Assembly (NCBI RefSeq): GCF_900103325.1
Contig: NZ_FMXM01000005.1
Location: 310,001-374,000 of the forward strand
Direction: 5' to 3'
DNA from: Mesorhizobium qingshengii
Lineage (GTDB): Bacteria > Pseudomonadota > Alphaproteobacteria > Rhizobiales > Rhizobiaceae
DNA length: 64,000 nucleotides
Below the pieces are notes generated by a model. That model saw only the letters and a list, made by a program, of their open reading frames with translations, was not told the DNA's origin and did no database searches. This document shows positions 46,513-55,119 of the stretch, piece after piece. A program made the translations under genes and the position numbers. The stretch's first letter is position 1. Each line of letters begins with the position of its first letter.

Positions 46513-47856
46513 ATGACCGATACATCAGACGCAGCAAAATTGACCGACCGTGTCGCGGCTTTGGTCGAGGCTGCCAAAAAGGCTGGCGCCGATGCCGCCG
46601 ACGCGGTGGCCGTGCGCGGCCGCTCGACCGGCGTGACAGTGCGTCTTGGAAAGGTCGAGGGGACGGAATCGTCCGAGAGCGAGGACGTTGCACTGCGCGT
46701 CTTCGTCGGCGGCAGGGTGGCGAGTGTCTCGGCAACGGCCGCGTCTGACCCAAAGACGCTGGCCGAACGCGCGGTCGCCATGGCGAGGGTCTCGCCCGAG
46801 GATCCCTATCAAGGCCTTGCCGATCCGGCATTGCTGGCGAAACAGACACGCGATCTCGACCTCTTCGATGCCACCGAAGTGTCCGCCGACCAGTTGAAGG
46901 AAGCCGCACTTGCGGCGGAAGCTGCAGCCCTTGCCGTCAAGGGTGTGACCAATTCGGCTGGTGCCAGTGCCGGTGCCGGTCTGGGCGGTCTGGTGTTGGC
47001 CACGTCGCACGGCTTCCTTGGCCATTACGTCGGCTCGCGTTTCTCGCGCTCGGCCAGCGTCATTGCCGGCGAGGGCACCGGCATGGAACGTGATTATGAA
47101 TTCTCCTCGCGCCAGCATTTTGCCGATCTCGACGCGCCGGAGGATATCGGCCGCAAGGCCGGCGAACGCGCCGTGCGCCGCATCGGCGCGCGCAAGGCGG
47201 CGACCGGGCCGATCGACGTGGTGTTGGATCCGCGCGTCGCGCGCGGCATCGCCGGCCACCTCGCCGGCGCCATCAACGGCGCCTCCGTCGCGCGCAAGAC
47301 ATCGTTTCTGCGCGACATGATGGGCAAGCAGGTGGCCGCGTCTGCGATCACCGTCACCGACGAGCCGCTCAGGCGGCGTGGTCAGGCCTCGCGTCCCTTC
47401 GACGGCGAGGGCGTCGAGGGCGAGAAGCTGTTCATGGTCGAAAAGGGCGTGCTCAACCACTGGTTCCTGTCGACTTCGGCCGCGCGGGAACTGGGGCTCA
47501 TCACCAACGGGCGTGGCGCGCGCAGCGGCTCCTCCGTCTCGCCGTCCTCCACCAATCTCGCCATCGAACCAGGCGAGCGGTCACCGGAAGATCTGATCAA
47601 GTCGCTCAAGACCGGGTTCTATGTCACCGAAGTGTTCGGCCAGGGCGTCGACATGGTCACCGGCGAATACAGCCGTGGCGCCTCGGGCTTCTGGATCGAG
47701 AATGGTGAGCTGGCCTATCCGGTGGCCGAGGTTACGATCGCCTCGAACCTGAAGACCATGTTCCTCAACATGGTGCCGGCGAGCGACCTCGACCGCAATT
47801 TCGGTACCGCGGCCCCCACGCTTCTGATCGAAGGCATGACCCTTGCCGGAGCATGA
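46513..47856 (+). CDS. pmbA: TldE/PmbA family metallopeptidase-related protein
   Basis: 447 residues. It matches TldE (PmbA), the non-catalytic half of the TldD/TldE heterodimer that processes microcin B17 and degrades the CcdA antitoxin. Family landmarks are VAVRGRSTGVTVRLGK, VVLDPRVARGIAGHL and EGERSPEDLI-type SPSSTNLAIEPGE. It lacks the TldD HExxxH zinc motif. The tldD gene is not in this window. The frame opens at 46465 but the ATG at 46513 (MTDTSDAAKL) is the sensible start. It overlaps the next gene by 14 bp. Confidence 0.9.
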   Translation: MTDTSDAAKLTDRVAALVEAAKKAGADAADAVAVRGRSTGVTVRLGKVEGTESSESEDVALRVFVGGRVASVSATAASDPKTLAERAVAMARVSPEDPYQGLADPALLAKQTRDLDLFDATEVSADQLKEAALAAEAAALAVKGVTNSAGASAGAGLGGLVLATSHGFLGHYVGSRFSRSASVIAGEGTGMERDYEFSSRQHFADLDAPEDIGRKAGERAVRRIGARKAATGPIDVVLDPRVARGIAGHLAGAINGASVARKTSFLRDMMGKQVAASAITVTDEPLRRRGQASRPFDGEGVEGEKLFMVEKGVLNHWFLSTSAARELGLITNGRGARSGSSVSPSSTNLAIEPGERSPEDLIKSLKTGFYVTEVFGQGVDMVTGEYSRGASGFWIENGELAYPVAEVTIASNLKTMFLNMVPASDLDRNFGTAAPTLLIEGMTLAGA

Positions 47857-48646
47857 CCTGACCACGGCCGGTGCCGTCGAGGATCTGCCGTTGCTGCGCG
47901 AAGCCGCCCGCGAGGCGGGTCTCATCGCCATGCGCTACTTCGGCAACAACCCGCAAGTCTGGTTGAAGGGCGGCACATCGCCGGTCAGCGAAGCCGATCA
48001 TGCCGCCGACGCCTATCTGCGCGAGACGCTGCTTTCGGCGCGGCCGGACTATGGCTGGCTATCGGAAGAGACCGCAGACGATCCGGCGCGGCTTTCGGCG
48101 CGCCGCACCTTCGTCGTCGACCCGATCGACGGCACGCGCGGTTTCCTGGAAGGCCAGCGCACCTGGTGCGTCAGCGTTGCCGTCGTCGAGCAGGGCCGTA
48201 CGCTTGCCGGCGTGCTGGAATGCCCCGCAACCGAAGAAACCTATTGGGCGCTGCCTGGTGAAGGCGCCTTCCGCAACGGCCAAAGCATTTCGGTACGCAA
48301 GCCAGCGGACATGGCCGAGATTTCTGGCCCCAAGCCGCTGATCGACCTGCTGCCGGCCGAGTTGCTGGCCCGCTTGAAGCGGGCTCCCTACAGTCCTTCC
48401 CTGGCCTATCGGCTGGCCATGATCGCCAATGGCGCGCTTGACGCGACTTTCGTCAAGCCGAATGCGCATGACTGGGATATCGCCGCCGCCGATCTCATCC
48501 TGCGTGAGGCCGGTGGCCGGTTGCTCGACCGGCATGGCCGCGCGCCGCTCTATGCCGGCGAGGTGATCCGCCACGGTGCGCTCGCCGCCGGCAGCGGTGA
48601 ATTGCTGGCCGTGCTCGCCGGCGTCATCGCCGGGTTGGATGCGTGA
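47843..48646 (+). CDS. cysQ: 3'(2'),5'-bisphosphate nucleotidase CysQ / inositol monophosphatase family
   Basis: 267 residues from a TTG at 47843 within the pmbA 3' end. The metal and catalytic residues of the family are present: WLSEET (Glu), VVDPIDGTRGFL (DPIDGT) near residue 90, and HDWDIAAADLILREAGG near the C-terminus. It removes the 3'-phosphate from PAP/PAPS or acts on another phosphomonoester. The name cysQ rests on motif similarity only. It leads the lipid A block. Confidence 0.87.
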   Translation: MPEHDLTTAGAVEDLPLLREAAREAGLIAMRYFGNNPQVWLKGGTSPVSEADHAADAYLRETLLSARPDYGWLSEETADDPARLSARRTFVVDPIDGTRGFLEGQRTWCVSVAVVEQGRTLAGVLECPATEETYWALPGEGAFRNGQSISVRKPADMAEISGPKPLIDLLPAELLARLKRAPYSPSLAYRLAMIANGALDATFVKPNAHDWDIAAADLILREAGGRLLDRHGRAPLYAGEVIRHGALAAGSGELLAVLAGVIAGLDA

Positions 48647-48722
48647 AAGCGTTTTCGACGGTTCCAAAGTCGGCGGCTTTGGTCTAGACCTGTCACAAAC
48701 TCACAATATGTGAAGGACCGAC

Positions 48723-48968
48723 ATGGCCGCGGAAGACGGAAAGAAACAGCTTTTGCATCTGGTGTTCGGCGGCGAACTGAAGAAGCTTGGCGGCACCGAG
48801 TTCCGCGATCTCGAGGCGCTCGACATCGTCGGCGTCTATCCGGACTATCAAACCGCGCACACGGCGTGGAAGGCCAAGGCGCAAGCCAGCGTGGACAATG
48901 CCCACATGCGTTATTTCGTCGTGCATCTGCACCGTCTGCTCGACCCCGACAGCAAGGCTGCCGGTTGA
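48723..48968 (+). CDS. DUF4170 family small protein
   Basis: An 81-residue soluble protein (KKQLLHLVFGGELKKLGG, YPDYQTAHTAWKAKAQ, MRYFVVHLHRLLDP) recognised as DUF4170, found in alphaproteobacteria just before the DUF374 acyltransferase and waaA. No catalytic motif is visible, and the function is unknown. Its constant place in the lipid A block suggests a link to LPS assembly or its control. It is preceded by an AT-richer promoter-like stretch (CACAAACTCACAATATG). Confidence 0.88.
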   Translation: MAAEDGKKQLLHLVFGGELKKLGGTEFRDLEALDIVGVYPDYQTAHTAWKAKAQASVDNAHMRYFVVHLHRLLDPDSKAAG

Positions 48969-48973
48969 CTTCG

Positions 48974-49765
48974 ATGGAGCATGACCTGGCGAAAGGGCCA
49001 GCCAGCGAGGCCGCGCCCACGGGCAGGGGCGGCAGCCGCACGACCAAGGCCTTCTGGCGCAAGATTCGCGAACCGCTTGCACAGTCGCGATTCGTCAAGA
49101 ACGCCATCGCCAGCCTGCTCGCCCAGTTCGTGCGGCTGGTTCGCATGACCAGCCCCCTGGTCGCCGGCTCGGCACGCTTTTCGGGTGGCGCCTATGCCGA
49201 GTTCGAGCCCGGCATCATCGCCCTGTGGCATGGCCAGCATCTGCTGACGCCGGCCTATTATCCCAAGCGCAAGCCGTTGGTCGCCATGGTCTCGCGCAGC
49301 GCCGATGCGGAGCTCAACGCGCTGATGTTGGAGAAATTCGGCATCGAGGCGGTGCGCGGTTCCGGCGGGCGTGACAATGCCAGGCATCTCGACAAGGGCG
49401 GGGCCAAGGCCCTCATCGCCCTGAAAAAGTCGCTCACCGCCGGCAAGAACGTCGCCATGATCGCAGACATTCCGCACGGCACCCCGCGCGACGCCGGGCT
49501 TGGCATCGTCCTCCTGGCGCGTCTCTCCGGCCGGCCGCTGCTGCCGGTCGCCATCGCCACCAGCCGCCGCAAGGTGCTGGAAAAGAGCTGGGACAGGACC
49601 ACCATCAACCTGCCATTCGGCCGTTCCGCCGTGACCATTGGCGCTCCGATCTTCGTGGCGGCGGACGCCGACGATGCCGAAATGGAGCGCAAGCGCCAGG
49701 AAGTCACAACCGCGCTCAATGCCGCGACCGCCGAGGCCTACCGTCTCGTGGACGGTCCGCGATGA
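48974..49765 (+). CDS. DUF374 lysophospholipid-acyltransferase-like protein
   Basis: 263 residues. It belongs to the LPLAT superfamily: the H-x4-D-like region is IALWHGQHLLTPAYY near residue 80, followed by SRSADAEL, and later MIADIPHGTPRDAGLG replaces the EGTR box. In rhizobia this protein precedes waaA and may act on lipid A or another membrane lipid. The ATG at 48974 is 6 bp after the DUF4170 stop, and its stop overlaps waaA by 4 bp. The acyl acceptor is unknown. Confidence 0.88.
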   Translation: MEHDLAKGPASEAAPTGRGGSRTTKAFWRKIREPLAQSRFVKNAIASLLAQFVRLVRMTSPLVAGSARFSGGAYAEFEPGIIALWHGQHLLTPAYYPKRKPLVAMVSRSADAELNALMLEKFGIEAVRGSGGRDNARHLDKGGAKALIALKKSLTAGKNVAMIADIPHGTPRDAGLGIVLLARLSGRPLLPVAIATSRRKVLEKSWDRTTINLPFGRSAVTIGAPIFVAADADDAEMERKRQEVTTALNAATAEAYRLVDGPR

Positions 49766-51078
49766 GCGGTCGCTGGGCGCGAGCCATGCTGTCGGCATAC
49801 CGTTTCGCCGGTGCGGCAGCCTATCCGCTGGTCGGCCCTTATGTCGCCTGGCGCACCTCGCGCGGCAAGGAAGACCGCAACCGCCGCCGCGAGCGCTATG
49901 GCGTCGCTGGCCGCCCTCGCCCCGAGGGGCCGGTGATCTGGATCCACGCCGCGAGCGTCGGCGAGACCATAGCCGTCGTGCCGCTGGTCGAAAGCATTCT
50001 CGACTACGGCGTCAACATCGTGCTGACGACCGGCACGGTCACCTCGGCAAAGGTCGCCGATGAGCGGCTCGGCGATCGCATCATCCACCAGTATGTGCCG
50101 CTCGACCTCAAGCCGGCGGTCAGCCGGTTCCTGGATCACTGGCAGCCCGATCTGGCGATCATCGCCGAATCCGAGATCTGGCCGATGACCATCCTCGAGC
50201 TTGGCGCGCGCCGCGTGCCACAGGTGCTGGTCAATGGCAGGCTGTCCGACCGCTCGTTCACGTCGTGGAAGAAGCGTGCCAACATCGCCGAGGCGCTGTT
50301 TGAGAACCTCGCCCACGTCGTCGCCCAGTCGGACGTCGACGGCGAGCGCTTCCGTTCGCTCGGCGCGCGCCCGGTCACCGTCTCGGGTAATCTCAAGGTC
50401 GATACCGCGCCGCCGCCCGTCGACGATCGGGCGCTGGCGACACTGAGGCGGCAGATCGGCGCCCGCCCGACCTGGGCCGCGATTTCGACGCATGACGGCG
50501 AGGAAGTGGTCGCAGCCGAGGTCCACGCGACGCTGCACAAGCGCCACCATGGTCTTCTGACGATCGTCGTTCCGCGCCATCCCGATCGCGCCGAGGCGCT
50601 TGCCGCGCAGATTTCCGGCATGGGCCTGAAGGTCGCGCGGCGCAGCAAGGGCGACAGGATCGTGGCCGACACCGACATATTGCTTGGCGATACGATTGGC
50701 GAGATGGGTCTCTATCTCAGGTTGACCGAAATCGCCTTTGTCGGCCGCTCGCTGACGTCGGAGGGTGGCCAGAACCCGCTGGAGCCGGCGATGCTCGACA
50801 CGGCTGTTCTCGCCGGGCGCAATGTGCAGAATTTTCGTGAGGCCTATCAGCGCCTTATCGACAGCGGCGGCGCCAAGTTGGTGCGCGATCGCGACATGCT
50901 GGCCGGTGCCGTGAATTTCCTCCTGACCAATGAAGTGGCGCGCCACGAGATGATGGCGGCGGGAGTTGCGACCGTCGACGAGATGCGCGGCGCGCTGGCG
51001 CGCACGCTGAAATCGCTTGAGCCCTATATCCAGCCGCTGGTCGTCAAGTCGCGCCTGAAGGGCGCGAACGGGCGCTAA
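49762..51078 (+). CDS. waaA: 3-deoxy-D-manno-octulosonic acid transferase (Kdo transferase)
   Basis: A GT30 enzyme of 438 residues. The N-terminal membrane anchor is followed by HAASVGE (conserved acceptor-side motif), ESEIWP near residue 133 and GGQNPLEPA in the donor site near residue 335. It adds Kdo from CMP-Kdo to lipid IVA on the cytoplasmic face. It overlaps the acyltransferase gene (ATGA 49762-49765) and is followed by lpxK with one base between, so the block is a single operon. Confidence 0.96.
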   Translation: MSGRWARAMLSAYRFAGAAAYPLVGPYVAWRTSRGKEDRNRRRERYGVAGRPRPEGPVIWIHAASVGETIAVVPLVESILDYGVNIVLTTGTVTSAKVADERLGDRIIHQYVPLDLKPAVSRFLDHWQPDLAIIAESEIWPMTILELGARRVPQVLVNGRLSDRSFTSWKKRANIAEALFENLAHVVAQSDVDGERFRSLGARPVTVSGNLKVDTAPPPVDDRALATLRRQIGARPTWAAISTHDGEEVVAAEVHATLHKRHHGLLTIVVPRHPDRAEALAAQISGMGLKVARRSKGDRIVADTDILLGDTIGEMGLYLRLTEIAFVGRSLTSEGGQNPLEPAMLDTAVLAGRNVQNFREAYQRLIDSGGAKLVRDRDMLAGAVNFLLTNEVARHEMMAAGVATVDEMRGALARTLKSLEPYIQPLVVKSRLKGANGR

Positions 51079-51079
51079 C

Positions 51080-52105
51080 GTGGCTTCCGAAGCACCACCA
51101 TTCTGGTGGGAAAAGCCGGACTGGCGCGTCCTGGCGCTGTCGCCCCTGTCGGCCGTCTACGCGCTAGCCGCCGGCCGCGGCATGCGGCGAGCCCGGCGCG
51201 AGAAGATCGAGGCGCCGGTTCTGTGCATCGGCAATTTCACGGTTGGCGGCACCGGCAAGACACCAGTGGCGATCGCGCTCGCCGAGCAGGCCAAGCGCAT
51301 GCATCTGAAACCCGGCTTCCTGTCGCGCGGCCATGGCGGCTCTTTCGCCGAGCCGCATGTCGTCGATGCCCATCATGACAGCGCCAGGCATGTCGGCGAC
51401 GAGCCGCTGCTCCTGGCCGAACACGCGCCGGTGGCGGTGACGCCGCACCGTGCCGCCGGCGCCCGGCTGCTGCTGGAACAGCACGGCTGCGATTTCCTGA
51501 TCATGGATGACGGTTTCCAGAGCGCGCGCATTCACATCGACTATGCACTGGTCGTCGTCGACGCGCGCTACGGGATCGGCAACGGTCGCGTCATTCCGGG
51601 CGGTCCGCTCAGGGCCAAGATCGTCGACCAACTGGTCTTCACCAGCGGGCTGTTGAAGATGGGCGAGGGCACCGCCGCCGACGCTGTCGTCCGCCAGGCG
51701 GCGCGCGCCGGCCGGCCGATCTTCGAGGCTCATACAGAGCCGAGCAGCAAAAAGCGACTTTCCGGCAAGCGGTTCCTCGCCTTCGCCGGCATCGGCCATC
51801 CCGAGAAATTCTTCGACACGGTGCGAGAGGCCGGCGGCGAGTTGGTGCTGACACGGCCGTTTCCGGACCATCATTTCTATGGCGAGGACGAGCTTGCCGA
51901 GCTGGCGGCGACGGCGCATGCGGAAGGGCTTGGCCTCATCACCACGGCCAAGGACGCCGCCCGGCTGCGCCATGGCGCGTCTCGGGACTTTCTCGACAAG
52001 CTCGACGTGCTGGAAATCGACACCGTGTTCGAGCTCGACAATGTGCCGGAACGCATCATCCACGAGACCTTGGATGCGTGGCGCCAGCGCAAGCTCAAAG
52101 GCTGA
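51080..52105 (+). CDS. lpxK: Tetraacyldisaccharide 4'-kinase LpxK
   Basis: 341 residues from a GTG directly after the waaA stop. The P-loop-type motif is GNFTVGGTGKTPVAIALAE near residue 52. Other family landmarks are LSRGHGG, MDDGFQS and FADHH-like RPFPDHHFYGE. It phosphorylates the 4' position of tetraacyldisaccharide-1-phosphate to give lipid IVA, at the inner membrane. The pairing waaA-lpxK is standard in alphaproteobacteria. Confidence 0.96.
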   Translation: MASEAPPFWWEKPDWRVLALSPLSAVYALAAGRGMRRARREKIEAPVLCIGNFTVGGTGKTPVAIALAEQAKRMHLKPGFLSRGHGGSFAEPHVVDAHHDSARHVGDEPLLLAEHAPVAVTPHRAAGARLLLEQHGCDFLIMDDGFQSARIHIDYALVVVDARYGIGNGRVIPGGPLRAKIVDQLVFTSGLLKMGEGTAADAVVRQAARAGRPIFEAHTEPSSKKRLSGKRFLAFAGIGHPEKFFDTVREAGGELVLTRPFPDHHFYGEDELAELAATAHAEGLGLITTAKDAARLRHGASRDFLDKLDVLEIDTVFELDNVPERIIHETLDAWRQRKLKG

Positions 52106-52124
52106 CCGGGCTGTCGTCTTCAAG

Positions 52125-52153
52125 GGCGCATTTTGCAGCAAACGAGATGCGCC
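52125..52153. terminator. Hairpin between lpxK and DUF2093 genes
   Basis: GGCGCAT (52125-52131) pairs with ATGCGCC (52147-52153), and TTTGC/GCAAA can pair inside the loop. It lies in the 51-bp gap where the two genes converge, so it could terminate both. No clear T-run follows. Confidence 0.45.
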
Positions 52154-52156
52154 AGG

Positions 52157-52390
52157 TCAACGCCGGCTGCGCAACTCCGGATGCACCTCGATTTCGCGCC
52201 GCAACGAGGCGGCGGCGCTGACATAGGGCTCTTGCCTTGCGACGCTCCAGTATTTCAACTCGTCGAGCGGAATGCTTTCGCCGGTCACCGCGCAGCGCAC
52301 GAATGCGCCGGGGCTGGTAACCTGGAAGTCGCCATCAAGATAGCGGATACGGGCTTCCTTGCCGCCAGGGCCTTCGAAACGGTTCATCAT
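52157..52390 (-). CDS. DUF2093 family small protein
   Basis: A 77-residue soluble protein (ARIRYLDGDFQVTSPGAFVRCAV region ~13-35, then IPLDELKYWSV). It is recognised as DUF2093, found next to lpxK in rhizobia and brucellae. No metal ligand pair beyond a single Cys is visible. The name resembles a small fold seen in zinc ribbon proteins, but only one Cys remains. Function unknown. Converges with lpxK. Confidence 0.86.
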   Translation of the reverse strand: MMNRFEGPGGKEARIRYLDGDFQVTSPGAFVRCAVTGESIPLDELKYWSVARQEPYVSAAASLRREIEVHPELRSRR

Positions 52391-52504
52391 GCAGGGACGC
52401 TGAGGTTCATGAGGATTTCATCGCCATAAATTGCCGGCAAGGTCAAGCTTGGCGCAACGCAGAGCGGCTAATCATAGCCTGGAAACGGCTATAGTAGGGA
52501 CAGA

Positions 52505-53095
52505 ATGGACATTTCCTCTGCTCGTCTTGCCGCCTTGCTCAGGCAAGCGATGACGCCGCAGACTGTCCCGCAGGCAAAGGCCGATCCGGTCAGGACGGCG
52601 CTGGTCAAGGCGCTGGTCCAGCCGCCGGCTCCATCTCTGCTTGCGCAACAGACAGCGCCGGCGCTGTTGGCTTTGCCGGTGGTGCCGATGGCCGCCAAAT
52701 CGCAGCAGATCGCTTCGGCTGGGATTGTCGAGGCCTATCTGGCGGCGGTCGGGTCGAATGAAAAGGTGACGCCGGCGCCGGTCGTCGCGAGAAAAGCGGT
52801 GCCCGGAGCCGAAGCACAGCGAGGTGCATTACCGACTTTGGCAACGGCCAATGATACCACTCCCGCCGGAACTGTGGCGCTATCGCTGCTGGCGTTTGTT
52901 GCGCCACAGGCCCCGATGTCGCGCAACGGAGACATCCCCGATGCGTCGGCGGGGCCGAGCAAGCCGACCAACCGGACCCACGCCGCGCCGCTGCCGAATC
53001 ACGAGCGCCCGCTGCTGAAAATCGCCTTTGTTTCGGCAACGACCGGATTGCTGGCAGCGGGGGCCTTCGGTTTGGCGATAAGGATCCTCGGCTAG
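52505..53095 (+). CDS. Ala/Pro-rich protein with C-terminal membrane anchor, unknown
   Basis: 196 residues that I cannot assign. An N-terminal amphipathic helix (MDISSARLAALLRQAM) is followed by ~140 residues of Ala/Pro/Val-rich, probably disordered sequence. A single hydrophobic segment near the C-terminus (IAFVSATTGLLAAGAFGLAI) suggests a tail-anchored protein. There is no lipobox or signal peptide. It ends 4 bp past the stop of the convergent LysR gene. Base composition looks like that of its neighbours. Confidence 0.65.
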   Translation: MDISSARLAALLRQAMTPQTVPQAKADPVRTALVKALVQPPAPSLLAQQTAPALLALPVVPMAAKSQQIASAGIVEAYLAAVGSNEKVTPAPVVARKAVPGAEAQRGALPTLATANDTTPAGTVALSLLAFVAPQAPMSRNGDIPDASAGPSKPTNRTHAAPLPNHERPLLKIAFVSATTGLLAAGAFGLAIRILG

Positions 53096-54018
53096 CTCTC
53101 AGCTTCGATGAACGTCTCGATTCTGTCTGGCGTCAGTCCGGCCTCGGCCGCGATGCGGCGGGCGAGATCGGCAGCGGCGGTACGTGGCCGTCCTATCGGC
53201 CGGTCGAGCCAGTAGGACACCGGATTGAGCGCGGTGCGCTCATCGACGGTGGTGATGCGGCCCGACTGTAGCTGATGCCCGGTCAGCGGCGGCCGCGCCA
53301 GCGCGATGCCGAGCCCATAGGCGGCGGCGTCGAGCACCAGATTGTAGTCCTCGAAGCGGCGGTCCTGTGGGCGCGGGCGGTAATCCATGCCTTGCGCGGC
53401 GAACCAGGCACGCCAGGCCGAAGCGTCGGAATCGTTGATCAGTGGAAATTTGAGCAGCCGGGCCGGATCGCCATGGCCGATCTCGCGCGCAAGCTCCGGC
53501 GAGGCTACGGGGAAGACATGTTCCTCGAAAAGCTGCACCGAGACGCGGCCCGGAATGCCGCCGCGTCCACAGCGGATCGACAGGTCGATGCCTTCGTCCG
53601 CAAGGTCGGCCTGGCGGATATCGACATCGAGCACGATGCGCAGCTTAGAGGGATTGTTCTCCAGCGCCGCCATGCGCGGCATCAGCCACAGGCCGCTCAC
53701 CGAGGGGATCGATGTCAGCCGCACCACGGCGGTGCCGCGTGGCTCGACCCAACGGTCGGAATGGCTCGATATCAGCGCGAAGGCTTCGGCCGTGCGCAGA
53801 TGCAGCCTGTTGCCCTCGATCGTCAGCGAGACGCCGCGCGCACCGCGATCGAACACTTTGAGCCCAAGCCAGTCCTCGAGCTTGGCGATCTGCCGGCTGA
53901 TGGCGCCATGGGTGATGTTGAGCTTTTCGGCCGCCGCCGAAAAACTGCCAGTGCGTGCCGCCGCGTCGAAGGCACGCAAGGTTTCGAGCGGCAGCATCGT
54001 GTCCGAGCTGTGATCCAT
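53092..54018 (-). CDS. LysR-family transcriptional regulator
   Basis: 308 residues. The winged helix is at the N-terminus (ETLRAFDAAARTGSFSAAAEKLNITHGA, as residues ~9-37), of the GcvA/AmpR subgroup, followed by a periplasmic-binding-like effector domain. The ATG at 54018 lies 90 bp from the divergent EamA transporter, the classic arrangement in which the LysR protein regulates its neighbour. The effector is unknown. The frame runs far upstream (to 54669) but only as the shadow of the transporter gene. Confidence 0.93.
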   Translation of the reverse strand: MDHSSDTMLPLETLRAFDAAARTGSFSAAAEKLNITHGAISRQIAKLEDWLGLKVFDRGARGVSLTIEGNRLHLRTAEAFALISSHSDRWVEPRGTAVVRLTSIPSVSGLWLMPRMAALENNPSKLRIVLDVDIRQADLADEGIDLSIRCGRGGIPGRVSVQLFEEHVFPVASPELAREIGHGDPARLLKFPLINDSDASAWRAWFAAQGMDYRPRPQDRRFEDYNLVLDAAAYGLGIALARPPLTGHQLQSGRITTVDERTALNPVSYWLDRPIGRPRTAAADLARRIAAEAGLTPDRIETFIEAES

Positions 54019-54108
54019 AGTCACAGGTGATCCTCGATTTGGTCGTTTGTCAAGCAGGTCGAAAAGGCGTTCTCTGCATTTTACAGGCAGGAACGCGAGG
54101 ACAGTGAG

Positions 54109-55002
54109 ATGAGCGTAATGACCAGCACGTTGAATCCGACACAACGGATGGACACCATGGCGGCCATCGCGGTGGCGTTGACGGTGGTTGGCTGGGCGTC
54201 TGCTTTTCCGGCGATCCGCGCCGGCCTGGCCGCCTTTGGACCGCTGGAGCTCGGCGCATTGCGATTTGCCATCGCCGCAGTGCCGGCGGCGATCTTCCTG
54301 GCCGTCAAGCGCCCGGCGCTGCCCAGGCGCGACGAGTTGTGGCGTCTCGTCTTTGGCGGGGCAATTTTCGTCGCGCTTTACACCGTCATGCTCAATTTCG
54401 GCGAACTGACTGTCTCGGCCGGTGCGGCCGGCTTCATCATCAACGTCAGTCCGATCTTCACCGCCATCATGGCGATGGCTCTGCTCGGTGAACGCTTCTC
54501 CGGGTGGGCCTGGGCTGGCACTGTGATATCCTTCGCCGGCATCGGCGTCATAGCCATGGCAGACGGGCACGGCCTGCATTTCAATGCCGGTGCACTGCTG
54601 GTGCTTGGCTCTGCGCTCTGCTCGGCCGTTAACACCATCGTCCAGAAGCCGCTGTTTGCCCGTCACCACCCGCTGACCGTCTCGGCCTCCAACATGGTGC
54701 TCGGAGCACTTTGTCTGTCGCCCTTTCTGCCAAGCGGTTTTGCGCAGGCAGCGGTCGCCAACACCGCCGGTCTCGGCGCCGTCATCTTTCTTGGCATCGT
54801 GCCCAGCCTGATCGCCTATGCCGCCTGGGCAACCGCGCTATCGCGTCTGCCGGCCGCACGTGCCTCCAACTTCCTCTATCTGGTTTCGCCGATGTCGGCC
54901 CTGATCGGCTTCTTCTGGCTGGGCGAAGTGCCGACGCTGCTCGGCATGGTTGGCGGCGCACTGGCGCTGGGTGGCGTCATCGTGGTGAATTTGAAGCGAT
55001 AA
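54109..55002 (+). CDS. EamA/DMT-family transporter
   Basis: 297 residues with ten hydrophobic spans in two EamA repeats (AIAVALTVVGWASAFPAIRA at the start of the first, ALLVLGSALCSAVNTIVQKP at the start of the second). Members export amino acids, nucleosides or small metabolites. It begins 90 bp from the divergent LysR gene, which probably controls it. A GTGAGATG-like context precedes the ATG; ribosome site weak. Substrate unknown. Confidence 0.93.
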   Translation: MSVMTSTLNPTQRMDTMAAIAVALTVVGWASAFPAIRAGLAAFGPLELGALRFAIAAVPAAIFLAVKRPALPRRDELWRLVFGGAIFVALYTVMLNFGELTVSAGAAGFIINVSPIFTAIMAMALLGERFSGWAWAGTVISFAGIGVIAMADGHGLHFNAGALLVLGSALCSAVNTIVQKPLFARHHPLTVSASNMVLGALCLSPFLPSGFAQAAVANTAGLGAVIFLGIVPSLIAYAAWATALSRLPAARASNFLYLVSPMSALIGFFWLGEVPTLLGMVGGALALGGVIVVNLKR

Positions 55003-55119
55003 AACAAAAGGCTGGAGCCGTTTCCGGACTCAAAATATCGGCCCGACCCGCTGTGATACAGACACGCGCCAGGCGCGCGGCTATGGTGAGCCGCTTTTGT
55101 AAAGCGCGGCGGGGTCGGG

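Noticed and set aside
53092-54669. LysR protein with a 217-residue N-terminal extension
   Set aside because: The extension is the antisense of the EamA transporter gene. The helix-turn-helix begins right after the ATG at 54018.
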